Positions 37,308 through 46,740 of a stretch of 64,000 bases of DNA are shown one piece after another. This DNA comes from Anaerolineae bacterium (GTDB taxonomy: Bacteria; Chloroflexota; Anaerolineae; Promineifilales; Promineifilaceae). The notes under the pieces were generated by a model that saw only the letters and a list, made by a program, of their open reading frames with translations, was not told the DNA's origin and made no database searches. A program made the translations under genes and the position numbers. The stretch covers positions 124,001 to 188,000 of the forward strand of contig JAHDWJ010000008.1 of assembly GCA_023384415.1 (NCBI GenBank), given 5' to 3'. The stretch's first letter is position 1, and each line of letters begins with the position of its first letter.

Positions 37308-38495
37308 TTACATACTGTATAGCAGTCGCTCCCGGTTAAACAAACGCAAGGAGAGAAAAATGCCCAGAGCCGCGGCCGCGAGGCTGCCCACTATACTCAG
37401 GACAATCCCCATCACCGGGGTAATCCCCCCTACAGCCAAAGCACCAACCACCGCCGATGTCCCGTAAATAGGGACGGCGTAAAGGAGTGGATTGGTTGGG
37501 GGAACGAACGCGGCCGCCATAGCCATCATCGTCACCGCAAAAATGAGCGAGCCAGCCGATGATTGGGCGTCCTTAAACGCTTTGGTGCGAATACTGATAG
37601 CCATCAGGACAACATTCAGGAACAGCGCCAACGGCAGCGAAAGCACAATCGCCTGCAACACCAGCCGAAGGGGTAAAACCGCTCCATTCGTCCAATCTGT
37701 AGGCAGGAAGGTACTGCCCGCCCAAAACCCCATCAACGTCAGCACAATAGGCAAAATGGTGATAGAAAAAACCGCCATTAACTTACCAACAAAAATCTCC
37801 ACATCACTGGCAGGTGTCACCAACAAAGATTCTAAGGTACCCCGTTCCTTCTCTCCAGCAGTGACGTCAATAGCAATAAACATCCCCCCCTGGGCGGCAA
37901 TGATCCCCACCAGCAGCGGCAGCATCAGAGAAGCAAAAATACCCGCCCGCTGCTCTGGCGTGGAAAGATCACGGGCATCCAGAGCCACCGGAGAAAGAAT
38001 AGCCGGGTCTACCCCACGCACCTGTAACCGGCTAATGCCCAACGATTGGCTGTAAGTGGTCAGGGCAAAATCAAGCCGCTGCACCCGAAAGCCCCCCCCA
38101 AACGGGCCACCCGCCGTTCGGTTGAGCAGTAAAGTAATCGTTGCTGGCTCTTCAGCGGCCATTTTTTGACTAAATCCTTCGGGGATAATCATACCCGCCG
38201 CTTCTTCCCCGGAGCGGACAACCGTTTCCAGGTCGCCTTCATAAGGCTCCAGGACAAGGCCAAAACTATCCATTGTCTGGATAAAATTATCATCGGCATA
38301 GATCAATCCCTGGGTAGGAATGGTAAGGGGCTGATCTGCCCGTGATTCAATGAGCCGGGCCAGGCCCGGGTTCAATACAGCATAGAGAATACCAATAATT
38401 AACGGTACCAGCAGCGTTTGGCGAAACGCTTTGCGATCCCGTACTGTATCCATTAACTCTTTGCGCCAGATGTTGGTGAGGTTTGTGATTGACAT
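37308..38495 (-). CDS. ABC-2 type exporter permease (NatB-like)
   Basis: 395 residues. One N-terminal helix (about 24-44) and a large extracytoplasmic domain (about 50-205) are followed by five or six helices. The marker VTAGEKERGTLESLLVTPAS, just before a membrane segment, is typical of NatB/YhaP-type ABC-2 permeases. It is the last gene of the minus-strand operon 40627-37308 with its ATPase and a second permease of the same type. Substrate unknown; sodium, lipids and peptides are all known for the family. Confidence 0.83.
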   Translation of the reverse strand: MSITNLTNIWRKELMDTVRDRKAFRQTLLVPLIIGILYAVLNPGLARLIESRADQPLTIPTQGLIYADDNFIQTMDSFGLVLEPYEGDLETVVRSGEEAAGMIIPEGFSQKMAAEEPATITLLLNRTAGGPFGGGFRVQRLDFALTTYSQSLGISRLQVRGVDPAILSPVALDARDLSTPEQRAGIFASLMLPLLVGIIAAQGGMFIAIDVTAGEKERGTLESLLVTPASDVEIFVGKLMAVFSITILPIVLTLMGFWAGSTFLPTDWTNGAVLPLRLVLQAIVLSLPLALFLNVVLMAISIRTKAFKDAQSSAGSLIFAVTMMAMAAAFVPPTNPLLYAVPIYGTSAVVGALAVGGITPVMGIVLSIVGSLAAAALGIFLSLRLFNRERLLYSM

Positions 38496-38617
38496 AGAGA
38501 ACCTTTAAGTGATTGAGAGATTGAGAGATTGAGAGATCAGGAGAGCGCGGGAATGGGGGGTGCGGAGACGACCCACGCGCTTACTCGCATACTCGTCCAC
38601 TGTTTACGGCTAACTGC

Positions 38618-39382
38618 TCACACCCGCTGCCGGGCGTAGGCACTAATTTCCAACCCCTCGGCCCCGGCGATGGTGATGAAGGCATCTTCAAGCCGCTCCT
38701 GGCCCGTTTGGGCAATGAGGTCGGCGGGGGTGCCAAAAGCAGCAATTTTGCCCTGGACGATGATGGCGATGTTGTCACAGAGCCGTTCCGCTTCGTCCAT
38801 GTAATGGGTGCTGAACAGAACACACCGCCCCTGGGTTTTGAGATCCCGGATGGTCTGGCGGGTGTCACGCACGGCCAGCACATCCAGCCCATTGGTTGGC
38901 TCGTCCATGAGAATATGCCGAGGGTTATGAATGAGGGCACGGCCGATGACGATTTTTTGCCGCTGCCCCCGGCTGAACCCTTCGGCGCGGCGGTCAGCGA
39001 TTTCGGCCATCTTCAATTCATCAATGATATTCTGGATGCGCTCTTCGAGGGGCTGCCCCTTGAGGCCGTAAAAACGGGCATAGTAGCGAAACTGCTCTCG
39101 TGGGGTCAGACGAGGGTAAACACCGGTCATATCTGATTGCACGCCCAAAGCCCGCCGCACGGCCTGGGGATCTTTGGTGACATCGTGCCCATCTACGATA
39201 ACGGTACCGGAGCGGGGTTTAATCAAGCCGGTGATCATGCGTAAGGTGGTGGTTTTGCCAGCCCCGTTGGGGCCAAGCAGTCCTGTAATTTGTCCATCCG
39301 GGCAGGTGAAGGAGACATCATCTACCGCTTTGATGGCGTCGTTTTGACCGTAATATTTGCTTAACTGTTTAACTTCTATCAT
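38618..39382 (-). CDS. ABC-2 exporter ATPase (NatA-like)
   Basis: The ATG at 39382 follows GAGGAG and gives 255 residues. Walker A is GPNGAGKTT near 40, the signature reads FSRGQRQK (a NatA-like LSxGQ variant), Walker B is ILMDEPTNGLD, and the switch His is in STHYMDEAERL. It energises the two permeases encoded on both sides (37308-38495 and 39470-40627). Between it and the downstream permease gene lies an 8-bp tandem tract (GATTGAGA, three units from 38511). Confidence 0.92.
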   Translation of the reverse strand: MIEVKQLSKYYGQNDAIKAVDDVSFTCPDGQITGLLGPNGAGKTTTLRMITGLIKPRSGTVIVDGHDVTKDPQAVRRALGVQSDMTGVYPRLTPREQFRYYARFYGLKGQPLEERIQNIIDELKMAEIADRRAEGFSRGQRQKIVIGRALIHNPRHILMDEPTNGLDVLAVRDTRQTIRDLKTQGRCVLFSTHYMDEAERLCDNIAIIVQGKIAAFGTPADLIAQTGQERLEDAFITIAGAEGLEISAYARQRV

Positions 39383-39469
39383 TTCTTGAAACTCCTCAAT
39401 AAAGGGTAAGGGAGCAACGTCGCAAAGGGGCAAAGTAAAGTCGTTATCTGCCACTCGGCAACCCTGCAA

Positions 39470-40627
39470 CTAGAAATTCGCTGCCAGCCGCGGCCGCGAG
39501 CGGGCCAACCACAACACCGCCACCCATATTCCCAGGGCCGTACCCAACAGCACCAGCAGGTTAAACCATACATCGCTCCAAATTATCTGGTCTTCCAGGG
39601 CATTAACCAGACCAGTGACCAGGTAATGGGTGGGGATGAGGCGAAACAGGGTGTACCACGGCTCAGAAAGTTCGGCAAAGCTGCCAAACCAACTGGGCAT
39701 GAGAATGAGCAGCATAACGATGCTGCTCCAGGTGTTGCACTGTTTGGTATTGGTGGTTAAAAGACCGGTGAGTAATCCCAGGCCAGTTAAACTGAGAACC
39801 GCCAGGGCCATAAACGGGAGGGCTAACGGCCAGTTACCCGTCAACCCGCCGTTTAATAGGGTGAGCAGGAGAAACATCGCTCCACTGAGAATGAAGCCAA
39901 TGACCGCTTTGCCAAGCAGGTACGCGGCCGCGTGTGCCGGTGTCGTCAGCAAGGAATCAACCGTCTTTTTCTCCTTTTCCTCAGCCATCAGGTGGGAAAC
40001 AACCGCGGTCCCCGTCAGGTAAAAAGCCATGCTCAAGACAATAATGAACAGGTAATTGCCCAGGGCGATCTGCTCTGAAAAGGGGGTACGACCGGTAAGC
40101 GCGGCCGCGTCTTGCCAATCAAGCTGCACCGGCAATGGCTGCTCAGACAGGGCTAACACCTCTTGCATGACCAACCGTTGGAACCGCTCCACCTCAACGC
40201 GCCAGCCCGCCCGATGATTCAGGTAAATGGTCAGAGGGGGAATTGTTCCCTGGCGGGCGGCCGCATCAAACCCGGCTGGAATCACCACCCCTTGCATATT
40301 GTCCGTTTCGGCCAGGCGGCGCAGTTCGGCCAATGAGCTTACCGGGTGAATTTGCAGCTCCGGGTACGCTTCTAAAAGAGCCACCAGGGCCGATGGTTCT
40401 TCTGCCCAGATAGCTACTGGCAGCACCGCTTCCGCCTCAACCCCTCTGGTAAGCAAAAGGTAAGCAAAGAAAATGAAAAACGGCAAAGAGAGAATGACCA
40501 GCAGTTGGCTGTTATGGCGCAGATCGGTCAAATCTTTGCCAATCAGGGAGAGGAGAATGCGCCATTGCGGCCGCCATTGGCTCTCATCGGGGGTGTGAAG
40601 ACGTGGGGGGGATAGGTCTATTTTCAT
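39470..40627 (-). CDS. ABC-2 type exporter permease (second subunit)
   Basis: 385 residues with the same topology as the other permease: one N-terminal helix (about 40-60), an extracytoplasmic domain, then five or six helices. The marker AEEKEKKTVDSLLTTPAHA precedes the third helix. It is the first gene of the operon and lies 87 bases upstream of the ATPase start. Two different permeases with one ATPase suggest a heterodimeric membrane part. Confidence 0.8.
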   Translation of the reverse strand: MKIDLSPPRLHTPDESQWRPQWRILLSLIGKDLTDLRHNSQLLVILSLPFFIFFAYLLLTRGVEAEAVLPVAIWAEEPSALVALLEAYPELQIHPVSSLAELRRLAETDNMQGVVIPAGFDAAARQGTIPPLTIYLNHRAGWRVEVERFQRLVMQEVLALSEQPLPVQLDWQDAAALTGRTPFSEQIALGNYLFIIVLSMAFYLTGTAVVSHLMAEEKEKKTVDSLLTTPAHAAAYLLGKAVIGFILSGAMFLLLTLLNGGLTGNWPLALPFMALAVLSLTGLGLLTGLLTTNTKQCNTWSSIVMLLILMPSWFGSFAELSEPWYTLFRLIPTHYLVTGLVNALEDQIIWSDVWFNLLVLLGTALGIWVAVLWLARSRPRLAANF

Positions 40628-40666
40628 AGGCTTGATTTTATTCGTAACTGTACAGGTGATCAGTCA

Positions 40667-40717
40667 CCCCTCACCCCCGGCCCCTCTCCCACGATGGGAG
40701 AGGGGCCGGGTGAGGGG
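40667..40717. repeat. Long palindromic hairpin in operon leader
   Basis: CCCCTCACCC, then a run of GGCCCCTCTCCC, pairs with its complement across a short ACGAT loop. It is a GC-rich REP-like palindrome between the small membrane protein gene and the ABC-2 operon. No T-run follows on either strand, so it is not a clear terminator. Confidence 0.6.
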
Positions 40718-40731
40718 CTGTATAGATACTT

Positions 40732-40917
40732 TTATTCTATCTCTTCCGGCTGCTTCTCAACCTTTTGCTGATGGATGAAGATATGGCTGAACGCGGCCGC
40801 CATGCCCAGCCCCATCGCCACCATCCAGGTCCAGTGGCCCAGGGCCGCGCCCATCGCCACACCAATGGTAAAACCAAACATCATACCGGCCAAAAGTCGC
40901 TGTTTTTGAGTGTTCAT
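40732..40917 (-). CDS. Small two-helix membrane protein
   Basis: 61 residues with two hydrophobic, Gly/Ala/Met-rich helices (about 8-27 and 30-48), KQRLLAG before the first and a charged tail KVEKQPEEIE. AGAGG lies upstream of the ATG. It precedes the ABC-2 operon on the same strand, 104 bases upstream of the first permease, so it may belong to it. Family not recognised. Confidence 0.5.
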   Translation of the reverse strand: MNTQKQRLLAGMMFGFTIGVAMGAALGHWTWMVAMGLGMAAAFSHIFIHQQKVEKQPEEIE

Positions 40918-41231
40918 TGTCTATACCTCTGATAAAGGATGAATTATGAAGGATAAAGGATGAAGGGGTCTTACCCACAAATTCACAAACTTGCTACGTG
41001 CAAACTCGCTTTTTCATTGCTTTTGGTGAACCCAATTCATGCCACCCTTGTTTAGCCTACAACGCTGCCAGCATAACAAATCGAGGACGCGGCCGCAGCA
41101 AATTTCTCCCCAAACGCCGCAAATGCCAGCTAAACAGCCGGAAACATGGGTTGAATAGTCGTCAAGCCCGGCTCAATATACGGTTCCAAGCCGCTTGACT
41201 TCAGGTGGGGGATGATTACAATTGAATCATT
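40918..41231. other. Intergenic stretch without a gene
   Basis: 314 bp between divergent genes. It holds a short imperfect tandem tract (AAAGGATGA type units at 40935-40962), one GCGGCCGC palindrome near 41088 and no convincing ORF, terminator or promoter. Confidence 0.5.
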
Positions 41232-41744
41232 ATGCTTCAAAATATTTCTCTTGATACATCCTTTTGGGTATTGGGTACACAAATAGGCATTATCCCCTAT
41301 TTGTTTCTCTTTTTTCGCGTCCATTATTGCCAGCAAGTTGAACAAGAAATCGTTACCACAAACCCAAACGAATCACCTTTAATTTTTCCGCAAGCAATAT
41401 TGTTTATGGTTCTACAACAAGATGGTCGCCTACACAAGAGCGAGCCAACCCAATCAATAGCTATGTTTGGTCCGGGCGAATCTCACGCTATTGCCCTGGC
41501 CCTAGAAAATAAGTGGGCATTACTCATTAACGATGTTCGACCACTTGTTTATGCCCAATCATTAGGCATCCCCTGCGTTACTGTTCCTGATTTCTGTTTA
41601 CTGCTATATACACAGGGCAAAATAACCTATCCAGCCATTCAAGGATACTTACAGCGTTTAGTGAATACCACATCCCCCCGCCTTATAGATCAGGCGAAAC
41701 AGGCCGCCAATTATATTGCCAACCAAAGAGGTGATCGGTTATGA
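41232..41744 (+). CDS. PIN-like toxin (DUF3368 type)
   Basis: 170 residues. The start region ISLDTSFWVL carries the first conserved Asp of a PIN nuclease, GPGESHAIALAL the conserved Glu region, and LLINDVRPLVYAQSLGIPC the second Asp and helix. These match DUF3368/PIN toxins that pair with small UPF0175-like antitoxins. The next gene overlaps by 4 bases and fits that role. There is no good ribosome binding site before the ATG at 41232. Probably a type II toxin that cuts RNA. Confidence 0.7.
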   Translation: MLQNISLDTSFWVLGTQIGIIPYLFLFFRVHYCQQVEQEIVTTNPNESPLIFPQAILFMVLQQDGRLHKSEPTQSIAMFGPGESHAIALALENKWALLINDVRPLVYAQSLGIPCVTVPDFCLLLYTQGKITYPAIQGYLQRLVNTTSPRLIDQAKQAANYIANQRGDRL

Positions 41745-42109
41745 ATACAACACTGGTGACTAAATCAATCCGGCTTTCAGCCAGTGAATCAGCTGAGTTA
41801 GCCCAATTAAGTGCGGCAACTTCTGTTTCTGAATCAGCTTTGATGAAAAAGTGGATTCAAGAAGGTATACAAACCCAGAAAACGAATCTGGCCGTACAGG
41901 CTTATGCCCAACGTAAGGTAGATTTGCGTGGGGGGGCCGCGATGGCCGGTCTTTCTTATAACCGTTTTGTACAGGCGGTTCAGGCGCAGAATATCATCAT
42001 TTTGGATGAAGCTAATTTTGGGCCTCGCCTGGTTCAATTAGGGGAGATGTTTGCCGATCCCATTTTGCAATCGGCTGCCTTAGTCTTGTTAGAAACACCT
42101 GATGAGTAA
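41741..42109 (+). CDS. Antitoxin-like protein (RHH plus UPF0175-like)
   Basis: 122 residues. The N-terminus TKSIRLSASESAELAQLSAA resembles a ribbon-helix-helix segment. AGLSYNRFVQAVQAQNIIIL has the UPF0175 pattern of a small helical domain. The start ATG overlaps the toxin stop (ATGA), so the pair is translationally coupled with the toxin first, the less common order. It would bind the PIN toxin and repress the operon. Confidence 0.62.
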   Translation: MNTTLVTKSIRLSASESAELAQLSAATSVSESALMKKWIQEGIQTQKTNLAVQAYAQRKVDLRGGAAMAGLSYNRFVQAVQAQNIIILDEANFGPRLVQLGEMFADPILQSAALVLLETPDE

Positions 42110-42129
42110 GCTGATACATCTCTGGCCAT

Positions 42130-43116
42130 TCAATAATCAAGCAGTTCCCGCAGATCACGGGCGGCGGTTTTGCTGAGGGGGATTTCGGTCGCGGCCGCGT
42201 CGTCCAGAATGATAGTGTAGCTATTGCGGGTATAGGTCACAATTTCCTTGATATGCTGCAAATTGACCAGGTGGGTGCGGTGGGCACGGAAGAACCCCTG
42301 CCGGGCCAACCGCTGCTCCACCTCGCTCATGTTCAGGTGGGTGGGGATGGGGCCGGTTTTGGTGTAGAGAGTGGTCTTGCTCTCATCGGTGGCCGCGTAC
42401 AAAATATCACCAGGGTTGACCAGGGCCACTTTGCCATCCAGCCGGGCCGGGATTTTAAACGGCAGGTGGCTCTCCGCGGCCGCAGCCGCCACCGTCTCTT
42501 CTAGCCGTAATTTCCCCTGCTCCAGCCAGTAACAGGTCGGCTTAAGGGTATGCAGGCCGCTTTTGTCGCTGGCAACGATGAGGATGGCCGCACTCTGTTC
42601 TTGGATCAACCGGCTAAGGATAGCCACTGAGGCCGCATCACATTCAGCATACGGCTCTAACAGCAGCAATATCTCTGGCTGATGAAGCAGGGTGCGCCCT
42701 AACGCCAGCCGCCGGGCCATCGAAGGGGAGAGGTGTTCTACCCGTTCATTGGCCCGGTCCATTAACCCAACTTGATGAAGCAGCTCATCGGCGCGGCCGC
42801 GACTCACCCCATATAGGTCAGCGTAAAAGGTTAAATTTTGCCGGGCCGTCAGCCGAGGATACAGGCTGTTTTCCGGGGCCAATAGCCCGACCCGCCGGGA
42901 AAGCTGCGCCCATTGGGTGGCCGGGTCTAACCCCGCCAGGCGGACGGTACCGGCGGTAGGGGGAACGCGGCCGCCAAGCATCTGCCCCAACACCGTTTTA
43001 ACCTGACTGGTGGCCCCCACAATGGCCGCTATCTGCCCCTTCTCCACCCGCAGCAGCTCAATATCCACCACCGTTGCCTGGGCGATTGTTTTTTGTAAGT
43101 GGATGAGTTCAATCAT
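42130..43116 (-). CDS. ABC ATPase-like domain fused to LytTR regulator
   Basis: The ATG at 43116 gives 329 residues. The N-terminal about 215 residues have an ABC ATPase fold (TAGTVRLAGLDP, LYPRLTARQNL, LSPSMARRLALGR). The nucleotide site has decayed: Walker A reads GATSQVKT instead of GxxxxGKS/T, and the Walker B end reads LLLLEPYAECD without the DE pair. The last about 100 residues are a LytTR DNA-binding domain (FRAHRTHLVNLQHIKEIV, NSYTIILDD). It is probably a transcription factor that senses or docks on transporter components. It is on the same strand as, and upstream of, the ABC-2 exporter operon, with the divergent PIN pair between. Confidence 0.82.
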   Translation of the reverse strand: MIELIHLQKTIAQATVVDIELLRVEKGQIAAIVGATSQVKTVLGQMLGGRVPPTAGTVRLAGLDPATQWAQLSRRVGLLAPENSLYPRLTARQNLTFYADLYGVSRGRADELLHQVGLMDRANERVEHLSPSMARRLALGRTLLHQPEILLLLEPYAECDAASVAILSRLIQEQSAAILIVASDKSGLHTLKPTCYWLEQGKLRLEETVAAAAAESHLPFKIPARLDGKVALVNPGDILYAATDESKTTLYTKTGPIPTHLNMSEVEQRLARQGFFRAHRTHLVNLQHIKEIVTYTRNSYTIILDDAAATEIPLSKTAARDLRELLDY

Positions 43117-43125
43117 GGGGGGTAA

Positions 43126-43160
43126 GTTTCGAGCTTCGAGTTTCGCGTTTCGAGGTTGCA
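43126..43160. repeat. Heptanucleotide tandem tract (GTTTCGA type)
   Basis: Five 7-bp units: GTTTCGA, GCTTCGA, GTTTCGC, GTTTCGA, GGTTGCA. Similar heptad tracts lie at 19313-19333, 29491-29518, 36712-36739 and 49841-49889. The rest of the gap to 43341 is made of GC-rich palindromes around GCCCGG. Confidence 0.7.
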
Positions 43161-43341
43161 AGTAGGTAAAACCCGCCCGGCGGTCAAACCGCCGGGCTAA
43201 AAATACGAAGCCCTACCGGGCTGCGGCCGCAGGCCATCGGCCTTTGCATTTTTAGCCCGGACGTTCACGTCCGGGCGGGCCTCGTCCGGGCAACCCACAT
43301 CCGGGCGCCCCTCATCCCGACAACCCACATCCAGGCCAGCC

Positions 43342-46300
43342 TCACCCATCCAACACCGCCCTGACCTTGCGGGCCAGGCCATCAGGGGTGAACGGTTTTT
43401 GCAGGAATTGGACACCGGGCTTGAGAACACCATGCTGAACGATGATATTATCGGTGTAGCCAGACATGTAAAGGATTTTCATTTGCGGCCGCAGCGGGGC
43501 CAATTTTTCTGCCAGTTCGCGGCCGCTAATCACCGGCATCACCACATCTGTTAGCAGCAGATCAATTGGCTCCGGGTAATCCAGGCATAACTGCTCGGCT
43601 GTTTCGCCCGTAGCTTCTAACACCTGGTACCCTTGCAAGAGCAGCAGATCACGGGCCAGGGTGCGGAGCATCGGCTCATCTTCCACCAAGAGAATCGTTT
43701 CGCGGCCGCTAGATGTCAGTTCCGATGAAATAACCAGGGCCGTCGGCTCTACCACCCCATCCACACGGGGCAAATACACCTTAAATGTCGTGCCCTGGCC
43801 GGGTTCGCTGTATACCCAGATATGCCCGCCACTCTGTTTGACAATGCCATGCACCATGGCCAACCCCAATCCCGTTCCTTTCCCTTTCTCTTTAGTCGTG
43901 AAAAATGGCTCAAAAATTCGGGCCAGAGCATTATTATCAATACCCATGCCGGTATCCGTGACCGCCAAAAGGATATAAGGGCCGGGAATCACTTCCAGGT
44001 GTTGGCGACCATATTGATCATCCAGGATCACATTGGCCGTTTCGATGGTTAATTGTCCGCCCTGGGGCATAGCATCGCGGGCGTTCACCACCAGGTTCAA
44101 GATAACCTGTTCCATCTGGTTGGCATCTGAGCGCACCTGGCCTAAATCTGGAGCCAGAAGGGTTGTCATCTGGATATCTTCGCCAATAAGGCGGCGCAGC
44201 ATCTCACTCATTTGGGCCACAATCTGGTTTAGGTTCAGCACCCGCGGCTCCATCACCTGCTGGCGGCTAAAGGCAAGAAGCTGTTGAGTCAGCGCGGCCG
44301 CCCGTTCAGCCGCCTGCTTTATTTGCTGTCCCCAACGACTGGTGGCATTTCCCCCCACCCCTTCCTGCTGGCTGCGCCGGACGAGCAGATCGCCATAACT
44401 CACGATTACCGTCAATAAATTGTTGAAATCGTGGGCAATCCCCCCGGCCAGGCGACCAATCGCTTCCATCTTTTGCGCCTGGAGAAGCTGCTCCTCTAAC
44501 TGTTTGACCAGGGTAATATCCTGAGCGGCCCCATAAATCTGGCTGACCTGCCCGGTTACGGGGTCTATGATGGGGCGGTTATAAAAGCGGAACCAGAGGG
44601 TACGTCCATCTTTGGCGATAACCCGGAACTCCCATACGCCATCCTGGCCTTGAGCCAGGGTTTTTTGGGCTTTATCATGCAACTCCCGTTCGTCGGGGTG
44701 GGTAATGTGGCGCCAATCTCTGGCAGTAGCAACCACTGAGGGTTCATAACCGGTAATACGGGTAAAGGCATCGGTAATCCATTCCTGCACCTCTATTTTT
44801 GTTGGTTCCATCCGGTAAGAATAGGCAAAATCAGAAGTGAGATCAGAAATAGCCCGGTACCGCTCCTCACTGCGGCGCAGGGCTTGCTCGGCTTGCTTAC
44901 GCTGGGTCGCGTCTACCCCTACTCCCCAACTGGCATACCCGGGAATGGGTAAATATTTAGAAATATTAGACCAGGCGATGGTTTTGATGCTGCCGTCTTT
45001 GCAGGTCACTTCCCATTCCCAATCACGAAAATCGTTGCCGATCTCGTGCCAGCGGGCCATCATCCTTTCCCGATAAGCAGGGTTAGGGTAAAGCCAGGCC
45101 AGGGCATCTGGGTTGCCGATCATCTCCGCGGCCGCGTACCCAGTGACCCGTTCACATTCCTTGTTCCAAAAGACAAGCTGCCACTGCTCATCAAAGGCAT
45201 CTACCAGGATAGGCATGTTATCTACCAGAGAACGCAGCCGCTCTTCACTCTCTTCCAGGGCCAGTTCAGCCTGTTTGCGGCCGCTCACATTGATCACCGT
45301 GCCTATCATCCGCAGCGGTTCCCCTTGCTCATTGCGGTAGACACTGCCCCTGGCCTCAATCCAGATAAGCTGATTACCTGGGGCCACGACCCGGTGGATG
45401 ATCTCATAATGGGGGGTGATACCGGCGAGCGCGGCCGCGATGGTCTCTTCCACCATCACCAGATCATCCGGATGAATCAGGGCACGGTAGGCGTCATAGG
45501 TCCGGCCAAACGTCCCTGGGGCCAACCCAAAGAGGGGTTCTACCTGCTCTGACCAAAAGACCACATTGGTGCGGATATTCCACTCCCAGATTCCCATATC
45601 GGCCGCTTGCAAAGCCAATTGCAGCCGATCCTCACTCTCCTGGAGTGCTTGCTGCGCCAATACCCGGTCCGTAATTTCAATATTGACCCCCACCGTACCG
45701 ATCACCTGATCATCCAGGTAAACTGGCGCAATCAATTTTTGATAATAATGGGGCTGTCCGTTCTTGGTGTATATCGTTTCTCCCTGCACCACATCCCCCC
45801 CCAGGGCCCGTTCATCTTCATCCTTCCAGATAGCCAACAGGGCCGCGTTCAGGGTGCTGTCTTCGGCTGTCTGCCCCAACAAGTTGCCCCATCGCTCCAT
45901 AGAAGGTTTATTTTGCAAAATGTACCGGTTATCCCGGTCTTTGACCCACAAATCAAAGGGGAGATTTTCTACCACCGCTTGCAGCCGGGCCTGGCTGGCC
46001 CGTAGGGCTTCCTGGCCTGATTTACGCCGGGTTAAATCCCGGGCAAAAACACAACAATATTCTTGCCCGCCATAGGCAAAATGGCTAAAGGAGATTTCGG
46101 CAACCAGGGCGCGGCCGCTCTTCGTTTCCAGCGTCGTTTCAATCACCCGCCGCCGGGCCTGGCGCAGCTCCTGCCAATGGGCCGCCCAGGAAGCCAGGGA
46201 GTAATCTGGGGTGAGATCATAAAAGGAGTATCCCAGCAGCTTCTCCAGGGAAAACTCTACCCGCTCACAGGCAACCTGATTGGCCTGGAGAATCTTCCCC

Positions 46301-46740
46301 TGCTCGTTGATCACCATGATTGCTTCGGGGGCATTGTCCAGGGAGAGCTGGGCAAAAAACAGCTCCTGGCGGGATAAAATCCGCTCTGTCACATCATTTT
46401 GCACCCCTACATAATGGGTTAGCTCCCCGGCCTCATTGTGGATGGGTGAGATAAATATTTCATTCCAAAAGAGTGAGCCATCTTTGCGGTAGTTACGGAC
46501 GATGACCCGGGCTTCCTGCCCCGCCGTGACCGCTTTGGTCAGCTCCCGCACCCCTGGCTGATCATGATCATCCCCCTGGAGAAAACCTGGCGAACGTCCC
46601 AATAGTTCCGCGGCCGCGTACCCGGTCAGTCGCTCAAACGCTTTGTTGACATAAACGATTTTATTGGGCGGCCGCGCCTCCGTCAGCACCACCCCACTCA
46701 ACAAAGCATCTAAAATTTGGGGGAAATGGGGAATATCCAT
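43342..46740 (-). CDS. Multi-PAS hybrid sensor histidine kinase
   Basis: 1132 residues. Five or six PAS/PAC repeats (about 8-125, 130-245, 250-365, 370-500, 500-625 and 625-750) are followed by a HisKA region with GGIAHDFNNLL (His near 770), a HATPase domain (VVNARDAM, GMGIDNNAL, GKGTGLGLAMVHG) and a C-terminal receiver (LLVEDEPMLR, phospho-acceptor in LLLTDVVMP near 1066). No membrane segment was seen, so it is a cytoplasmic sensor. The first PAS is LOV-like (GRSPGFLQGDDHD) but lacks the flavin-binding Cys. No separate response regulator lies nearby, so output may go through phosphorelay to an unlinked protein. Confidence 0.9.
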   Translation of the reverse strand: MDIPHFPQILDALLSGVVLTEARPPNKIVYVNKAFERLTGYAAAELLGRSPGFLQGDDHDQPGVRELTKAVTAGQEARVIVRNYRKDGSLFWNEIFISPIHNEAGELTHYVGVQNDVTERILSRQELFFAQLSLDNAPEAIMVINEQGKILQANQVACERVEFSLEKLLGYSFYDLTPDYSLASWAAHWQELRQARRRVIETTLETKSGRALVAEISFSHFAYGGQEYCCVFARDLTRRKSGQEALRASQARLQAVVENLPFDLWVKDRDNRYILQNKPSMERWGNLLGQTAEDSTLNAALLAIWKDEDERALGGDVVQGETIYTKNGQPHYYQKLIAPVYLDDQVIGTVGVNIEITDRVLAQQALQESEDRLQLALQAADMGIWEWNIRTNVVFWSEQVEPLFGLAPGTFGRTYDAYRALIHPDDLVMVEETIAAALAGITPHYEIIHRVVAPGNQLIWIEARGSVYRNEQGEPLRMIGTVINVSGRKQAELALEESEERLRSLVDNMPILVDAFDEQWQLVFWNKECERVTGYAAAEMIGNPDALAWLYPNPAYRERMMARWHEIGNDFRDWEWEVTCKDGSIKTIAWSNISKYLPIPGYASWGVGVDATQRKQAEQALRRSEERYRAISDLTSDFAYSYRMEPTKIEVQEWITDAFTRITGYEPSVVATARDWRHITHPDERELHDKAQKTLAQGQDGVWEFRVIAKDGRTLWFRFYNRPIIDPVTGQVSQIYGAAQDITLVKQLEEQLLQAQKMEAIGRLAGGIAHDFNNLLTVIVSYGDLLVRRSQQEGVGGNATSRWGQQIKQAAERAAALTQQLLAFSRQQVMEPRVLNLNQIVAQMSEMLRRLIGEDIQMTTLLAPDLGQVRSDANQMEQVILNLVVNARDAMPQGGQLTIETANVILDDQYGRQHLEVIPGPYILLAVTDTGMGIDNNALARIFEPFFTTKEKGKGTGLGLAMVHGIVKQSGGHIWVYSEPGQGTTFKVYLPRVDGVVEPTALVISSELTSSGRETILLVEDEPMLRTLARDLLLLQGYQVLEATGETAEQLCLDYPEPIDLLLTDVVMPVISGRELAEKLAPLRPQMKILYMSGYTDNIIVQHGVLKPGVQFLQKPFTPDGLARKVRAVLDG

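Noticed and set aside
37492..38055. 187-codon plus-strand frame
   Set aside because: It is antisense to the ABC-2 permease gene, which has clear membrane topology and family motifs.
43161..43290. GC-rich hairpins with TAAAAAT and ATTTTTA next to them
   Set aside because: On both strands the T-run comes before the stem, not after it, so they do not work as intrinsic terminators.
43197..43433. Frame with repeated RPDVGC-type units
   Set aside because: It is produced by repeated GC-rich palindromes between the kinase and the LytTR gene and overlaps the kinase end; not a plausible protein.
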